Positions 21,999-26,321 of a DNA stretch of 26,321 bases are shown piece after piece; the stretch's first letter is position 1, and every line of letters starts with the position of its first letter. The stretch lies in assembly GCA_012515255.1 (NCBI GenBank), contig JAAYYR010000041.1:1-26321 (forward strand). Direction: 5' to 3'. Source of the stretch: Clostridia bacterium (lineage in GTDB: Bacteria; Bacillota; Dehalobacteriia; UBA4068). A program made the position numbers and the translations under genes. Below the pieces are notes generated by a model. It did no database searches, was not told the DNA's origin, and worked only from the letters and a program-made list of their open reading frames with translations.

Positions 21999-23567
21999 CT
22001 AAGATTCGGCGGGATTAAAGTTCATTGCCTGGATGAACTCCTCGGCATAAATCGCATCCGAGGTCAAATCAAGGCTTTCGAGGCGGTCGGCAATTTCCTC
22101 TGTCTCCGCTAATATCGCCTGGTCGGTAAGGGCGATATAAGCGCCCTGCCAGGCGGCGTTGCCGATGCTGATCACCCGGTTTTGCTCGATTTGCGGCAGC
22201 AGGCCGATGGCCAGCGCCGCCTCGGCGCTGATATTGACGGAGGAGGACTCGGCGAGGAAAATTTCCGCGATATCTTCTTCCGTAGCGCCCAGATCGGAGA
22301 GTATGGCCTGGCAGGCGGCGTAAACAGCGCCTTTGGCCAATTGCACCTGATGGATATCGCTTTGATTGACGCAGATATCCTTATCATAATTGCGATCCGC
22401 CCAGGAGAGCACAAATTCACGGCCGCTCATGGTGACGCGGAAACGCCGCGCCAGATCCTCCGCTAAATGCTCCGGCTGCAGCAGACGGCCTTCGCTGTCG
22501 ATCATGCCGGATGCGAGCAGGGCATGGGTCACGGCAAGCATGCCTGCGCCGCAAATGCCCTTGGGCCGGGCGTCGCGGATAGTCTGCAGCAGGACGGTAT
22601 CATTAAAACGGATATCAGTGATGGCGCCGTTTTGCGCCGGCATGCCGCTGCTTAAGCCCGCGCCCTCAAAGGGCAGGGCAGAGACCGAGGTGGCGAGCAG
22701 GCGTCCGCCGCCCGCGGCGATCAGCTCGGTACGCATCCCCAAGTCGATCAAAAAGGTAATGGCAGGTTCGTCGATTTTGGCCGGCAGATTGGCGGCCAGC
22801 ACCGCCGCGGTGGTATCCGCGCCCAATAGCGGCGAGGCAGCGGGCAGAATATAGATTGCGGCCTCGGCGTGCATGGTTGTCAGGCCCAGCTCAGCGGCTG
22901 TCTTGCGGATGATTTTCTTGAGCGGTGGCCCTTGCTCCGGCGGCAGTTGGCCAAGGAGGATAGCGATCAGCGCATAATTGCCCACCAGCACCATGGCGCC
23001 GACCTGTTCGCCGGAAATACCCGCCTTATGGCACAGCTTTTGCGCCGCGCGGTTGAGGTCCTGGCGCAGCAGGGATTGCAGCCGCTGCTTATTGTCGTCG
23101 CTCTGGCGGCTATAGGCAAGGCGGTCGCCGGATTCCAGGGCAATGTCCGCCTGAGAATTGCGGATATGGGTTAGCAGAGGTATATGCATATTATGCAGGT
23201 TGATCAGGCCCGCGGCAATCGTGGCTGTCCCCAGATCCACTGCCAGCGCATAGCCATGCGTGAGCGGCACCGCTTTTTCGCTGCGACCCGGCAGAGCTTC
23301 GGCCAGGGTAAAGATGGCATCGCCAATGATGCGGCGCTCAGACGCCAGCATCCAGCCCTCTGTCAGCTCGGCCGGGCTGAATACCGCGGCTTCCGCCTCC
23401 GGATGCTCCGCTTCCGATACCGGCCCTTTTTCCAGGCGCACCTGGTCGGCGTCTTGCCGCTCCGCTTTGATTAGGCCGGCTACCAGCAGCAAGGTATAAA
23501 GACTATCGCCCTCATAGGCTGTAAAATTGCGGTTGAGCGGCAATATGGTGACCGTGTATTGTTTCAT
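21999..23567 (-). CDS. DUF4445/RACo-like ASKHA-domain protein with a cysteine-free N-terminus
   Basis: Related to reductive activators of corrinoid proteins (RACo), which couple ATP hydrolysis to re-reduction of a Co(II) cofactor. Canonical members have an N-terminal [2Fe-2S] ferredoxin domain, a linker, and a C-terminal ASKHA ATPase domain. The 522-residue protein keeps the last part: AVDLGTATIAAGLIN near residue 109, FLIDLGMRTELIAAGGG, GICGAGMLAVTHALL, and the C-terminal FLAESSSVNISAEAALAIGLLP. The N-terminal 80 residues retain the ferredoxin-like pattern (TVTILPLNRNFTAYEGDSLYT and LTEGWMLASE) but contain no Cys, so no cluster can be bound. It starts 7 bases after ispDF. The corrinoid link comes from family knowledge; no corrinoid protein or methyltransferase is adjacent. 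Confidence 0.87.
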   Translation of the reverse strand: MKQYTVTILPLNRNFTAYEGDSLYTLLLVAGLIKAERQDADQVRLEKGPVSEAEHPEAEAAVFSPAELTEGWMLASERRIIGDAIFTLAEALPGRSEKAVPLTHGYALAVDLGTATIAAGLINLHNMHIPLLTHIRNSQADIALESGDRLAYSRQSDDNKQRLQSLLRQDLNRAAQKLCHKAGISGEQVGAMVLVGNYALIAILLGQLPPEQGPPLKKIIRKTAAELGLTTMHAEAAIYILPAASPLLGADTTAAVLAANLPAKIDEPAITFLIDLGMRTELIAAGGGRLLATSVSALPFEGAGLSSGMPAQNGAITDIRFNDTVLLQTIRDARPKGICGAGMLAVTHALLASGMIDSEGRLLQPEHLAEDLARRFRVTMSGREFVLSWADRNYDKDICVNQSDIHQVQLAKGAVYAACQAILSDLGATEEDIAEIFLAESSSVNISAEAALAIGLLPQIEQNRVISIGNAAWQGAYIALTDQAILAETEEIADRLESLDLTSDAIYAEEFIQAMNFNPAES

Positions 23568-23574
23568 CTTTTGC

Positions 23575-24831
23575 TTAACCTCGAATCAGGGCCAGGGCTT
23601 GCGCGGCGATGGCTTCCTGCCGGCCGATCTCGCCCAGGCCTTCGGCTGTTTTTGCTTTGATAGATATGGCCTGCGGCGCCAGTTGCAGCTCCGCGGCCAC
23701 GGATTCGCGCATTAGTTGCCGGTAAGGCTGCAGCCGCGGCTGCTCGGCGATCACTGTGGCGTCAATGTTAATGATCCGCCAGCCGGCTTTGGTCAGCAGC
23801 TCATGGGTTTGGCGCAAAAGCAGCCGGCTGTCCGCGCCGCGAAAGCGGGGATCGTTATCCGGGAAATGGCTGCCGATATCGCCAAGGGCGGCCGCGCCGA
23901 GCAGCGCGTCGATCAGCGCATGCAGCAGCACGTCGGCGTCGCTATGCCCGAGCAGACCCACATGATGGGGTATCGCCACGCCGCCCAGAAGCAGCGGCCT
24001 GCCCGCGGCCAGGCGATGAATATCCCAGCCCCAGCCGATGCGCAGCCCGTCTTCCGTAAGTTTGCAACCGGCGGGAGCGTCAAGGGCAGTTTGCCCAAAT
24101 GCGGGCATAGCCGGCAGGCTGTCAAATGGGCTATCTGCCATAAGGCAGCCGCGCCGCCGCAATTCCGCTTCGGCAAGAGCTAAATCAGCGGCAAAAGTCA
24201 GCTTAAAGTTTGGCTCCGCAGCCTGCAGATAGCGAATGCGCGCGCCGGTTTTGGCCACAAGGGCCGCTTCATCGGTGGCAGACTCCAAAGTAGCGCTATC
24301 CATTGCATAGGCCTCGCGTAGCAGCGCGGCAGGAAAAATCTGCGGCGTTTGGGCCAGCAGGAGGCTGTTGCGGTCGAGCGCCTCTTTGAGATAGCCGTCT
24401 TCGCCTATGCTTTTGACGCTGTCGCTGGGCCGCGCGGCCAGAATCACGCCGCCCGGCGCTTTTGCCGCCGCCGCAAGCAAAGCCTGCCAGTCAGCGGACG
24501 AGAGCAGGGGGCGGGCAGCATCATGTACGGCGATATGGCTGACGCGGGAGCTTGCCGCGGCGAGCGCTCGGCTTACCGAGGCGGCGCGGCTGTTTCCGCC
24601 CGCCACCACAGCCGTAACTTTGCCATAAGGCGCGGCAAGGGCGCGCAGCAGTTCCACTTGCTCCTCAGCCGCCGCGATGATGATTTCGTCCACGGCGGGG
24701 CTTTGTTCAAAGAGAGCGAGAGACCAGGTCAATACAGGCCTCCCGCCCACAGGCTGCACGATCTTATTCAGGCCGCCCATGCGGCGGCCGCTGCCGGCCG
24801 CCGCGATAATGACGCATACTTTAATTGACAT
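23575..24831 (-). CDS. ispDF: Bifunctional IspD-IspF (MEP isoprenoid pathway)
   Basis: Fusion of two enzymes of the non-mevalonate pathway: IspD (MEP cytidylyltransferase) and IspF (2-C-methyl-D-erythritol 2,4-cyclodiphosphate synthase). In 418 residues, IspD covers about 1-230 with IIAAAGSGRRMGG, the HDAARPLL motif and KLTFAADLALAEA. A linker of about 25 residues follows. IspF (about 262-418) has IGWGWDIHRL, GHSDADVLLHALIDALLGAA, DIGSHFPDNDP and the C-terminal KAKTAEGLGEIG. Metal-binding Asp/His residues are present. Start ATG 24831. In many Bacillota the two are separate genes; a fusion is known in several lineages. It lies between yacL and the DUF4445 gene, the yacL neighbourhood being conserved. 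Confidence 0.96.
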   Translation of the reverse strand: MSIKVCVIIAAAGSGRRMGGLNKIVQPVGGRPVLTWSLALFEQSPAVDEIIIAAAEEQVELLRALAAPYGKVTAVVAGGNSRAASVSRALAAASSRVSHIAVHDAARPLLSSADWQALLAAAAKAPGGVILAARPSDSVKSIGEDGYLKEALDRNSLLLAQTPQIFPAALLREAYAMDSATLESATDEAALVAKTGARIRYLQAAEPNFKLTFAADLALAEAELRRRGCLMADSPFDSLPAMPAFGQTALDAPAGCKLTEDGLRIGWGWDIHRLAAGRPLLLGGVAIPHHVGLLGHSDADVLLHALIDALLGAAALGDIGSHFPDNDPRFRGADSRLLLRQTHELLTKAGWRIINIDATVIAEQPRLQPYRQLMRESVAAELQLAPQAISIKAKTAEGLGEIGRQEAIAAQALALIRG

Positions 24832-24884
24832 ACACAGGCTCCGCAGACGCTTTTTCCAAGCCGCTATAAGCGCCCGGACTTAAT

Positions 24885-26024
24885 TTATTTATTCTGGGCA
24901 TAATTAGCTTTCAATTCGACGATCTCGCCGCGCTTATCCAGCTTGGGGCGGGCAAAGACCATGCGTCCGGCCGAGGTTTGCAAAATGCTGGTGACGATCA
25001 CCGCCAGTTGCATCCCCACATAGCGGGCGCCGTTTTCCACGACTATCATTGTGCCGTCGTCTAAATAGGCCACGCCCTGATTAGCTTCTTTGCCTTCTTT
25101 GATCACATGAGCGATCATTTCTTCCCCCGGCAGCACGATCGGCTTGACCGCATTGGCCAGCTCATTGATATTTAACACCTGCATACCCTGCAGGCGGGCT
25201 ACTTTATTGAGATTGAAATCATTGGTGACGACCACGCCGCCCAAATCCTGAGCCAGACGCAGCAGTTTTGAATCTACCTCGGCAACTTTAGGATAATCCT
25301 GTTGGGTGATCACCACATGGGGGTTGAATTGATCGCGCAGCAGATTAAGCGTATCCAGGCCGCCGCGGCCCCGGTTGCGTTTAAGGCTGTCGGAGCTGTC
25401 GGCGATATGGCGCAATTCCTCAAGCACGAAATTGGCGATCACTAAATCGCCTTCCAAAAAGCCGGTGCGGTAAATGTCGGCGATGCGACCGTCAATGATG
25501 ACGCTCGTATCCAGCACCTTGGGCGTGAGCCGGCCTTCGGCTTCATCCGTTGCGCCGCGCGGTTTTTTCTCCGCCTTGACCCGAGGTTCGCGGGCGCGCA
25601 AAAGGAAAATATCGCCGCCCAGCTTACCTCCTGTCAGCCAGCCGAGGTAACTAAAAAGCAAGACCGCGATGATGGAAATATAAGGGCCGATCAGATCGAT
25701 TCTTGATAAAGAAAATCCAAGCAGACTGGCAATAATAAGGCCAGTTATAAGTCCGATGATTCTACCGGCAATCTCTGAGGCAGACATAGTGGCAAAATTA
25801 GCGGCGATGCGCTCCGTGCCGGATTCAGTTAGCTTAAGCAGCGGCAGCGATAACAAGATGCCGAGTACCGCCATAATGATGCCGATCAGCGCTAGGGCGC
25901 CGTAATAAAAAATAATAGGCTTGTCGGGAACGAGCAATAGCGGGCTGAGTAATTTGGCCGCGAGTACAATACCGATGACGGCGAGGAAAATACCTACAGC
26001 CGCTTGAACGATTTTTCTTAGCAT
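24885..26024 (-). CDS. yacL: YacL-like membrane protein with PIN and TRAM domains
   Basis: Membrane-anchored PIN/TRAM protein conserved in Firmicutes; the PIN fold suggests an RNase, but its substrate is not established. The 379-residue protein starts at ATG 26024, with AAGGAGGTG upstream. Four hydrophobic segments lie in the first 150 residues (about 5-25, 38-62, 85-105, 110-135). The PIN domain covers about 170-290 with VLDTSVIIDGRIADI, FVLEELRHIAD, DSKLLRLAQ and VVTNDFNLNKVA, keeping the acidic residues. The TRAM domain follows (about 300-365, GEEMIAHVIKEGKEANQGVAYLDDG read in two parts). Neighbours carD upstream and ispDF downstream reproduce the conserved Bacillota order. Confidence 0.94.
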   Translation of the reverse strand: MLRKIVQAAVGIFLAVIGIVLAAKLLSPLLLVPDKPIIFYYGALALIGIIMAVLGILLSLPLLKLTESGTERIAANFATMSASEIAGRIIGLITGLIIASLLGFSLSRIDLIGPYISIIAVLLFSYLGWLTGGKLGGDIFLLRAREPRVKAEKKPRGATDEAEGRLTPKVLDTSVIIDGRIADIYRTGFLEGDLVIANFVLEELRHIADSSDSLKRNRGRGGLDTLNLLRDQFNPHVVITQQDYPKVAEVDSKLLRLAQDLGGVVVTNDFNLNKVARLQGMQVLNINELANAVKPIVLPGEEMIAHVIKEGKEANQGVAYLDDGTMIVVENGARYVGMQLAVIVTSILQTSAGRMVFARPKLDKRGEIVELKANYAQNK

Positions 26025-26190
26025 AGATTCACCTCCTTCCTTTAGATATTTTATCCGTTCGGGCTGCTGTTAATCAGCACCGACGGATCATCAGGAGGAT
26101 GAGATAAGACGAGGCGGAATAGCATATCCGCCTGAGAATGAGCTAATGATATTAAAAGATTAACATAAAGGCGTGTCAGACTCAATAAAA

Positions 26191-26321
26191 TTAAGCCTTT
26201 TTCACCAAGAGTTCATGCAATTCATGCGCTACCGCCTCAGGAGACATCGCCGCAGCCAGCACAATTTCGGAAATAAGGATTTTGCGGGCATTGTCGAGCA
26301 TTTTCTTTTCCCCTGCGGAAA
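26191..26321 (-). CDS. carD: CarD-family transcriptional regulator, C-terminal end only
   Basis: CarD-like proteins bind RNA polymerase and modulate promoter opening. Only the last 43 residues are in the window; the 5' end lies beyond 26321. They read SAGEKKMLDNARKILISE followed by IVLAAAMSPEAVAHELHE and a short tail, matching the helical C-terminal domain of the family. The stop is TAA at 26193-26191. Its place directly upstream of yacL and ispDF agrees with the usual order in Bacillota. About 165 bases separate it from yacL; they contain two hairpins (GGCGGA/TCCGCC and a nested ATCCGT/ACGGAT with TGCTG/CAGCA) without a T-run. Confidence 0.82.
   Translation of the reverse strand, partial: SAGEKKMLDNARKILISEIVLAAAMSPEAVAHELHELLVKKA

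Overview
This 26.3 kb window looks like chromosomal DNA from a fairly GC-rich Bacillota (Firmicutes), most likely a Clostridia-type lineage. The support is gene content: a MurT/GatD pair, long-form hpf, the carD - yacL (PIN/TRAM) - ispDF order, ftsEX followed by a coiled-coil M23 hydrolase, DUF1846, DUF975 and DUF554 proteins, an Orr-like racemase, and sigma-A type promoters with many intrinsic terminators. No phage genes, transposases or CRISPR arrays were seen. Species cannot be fixed from the sequence.

Layout. (1) 1-2014, minus strand: a promoter, a cobalamin riboswitch, an intrinsic terminator and then ecfT-ecfA, so this ECF-type importer is predicted to be switched off by B12. (2) 2143-3481: five DnaA boxes within 66 bp sit directly upstream of a good sigma-A promoter that reads towards a possible small membrane protein and a sensor-less histidine kinase. 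(3) 3579-6954: a palindrome, a promoter and a three-gene operon (MurT-like Mur ligase, GatD-like protein, Orr-type PLP racemase). The MurT frame is interrupted by one in-frame TAA between its two zinc-knuckle halves, and the GatD homologue has lost its catalytic Cys and His. (4) 7049-11033: an amidase_3 cell-wall hydrolase (minus), a DUF975 membrane protein and a DUF1846 protein. (5) 11046-14635, minus: a TetR-family regulator with repeated operator-like sites, then an ftsE-ftsX-M23 peptidase operon. (6) 14792-18959, plus: comF-type phosphoribosyltransferase, hpf with a SigH-like promoter, a lipoprotein S41 protease, a tandem 183/186 bp duplication carrying two terminators, and a stand-alone carbamate kinase. 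(7) 18999-20850: an SDR oxidoreductase (minus) divergent from an acetate/succinate-type GPR1/FUN34/YaaH transporter. (8) 20957-26321, minus: carD (partial), yacL, ispDF, a DUF4445 ASKHA protein and DUF554 as a likely gene train, then tRNA-Ala(GGC) with its own near-perfect promoter and terminator.

Three points deserve most attention. First, the DnaA-box array coupled to a kinase promoter suggests either a replication-coupled switch, by analogy with the DnaA-controlled sda checkpoint of Bacillus subtilis, or an origin/titration site. Second, the MurT-GatD pair has lost glutaminase chemistry yet keeps its genes tightly coupled to an intact racemase, so it is either decaying or repurposed. Third, the DUF4445 (RACo-like) protein's N-terminal ferredoxin-like segment contains no cysteines. 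The window also links to corrinoids at both ends, through the riboswitch and the RACo-like protein.
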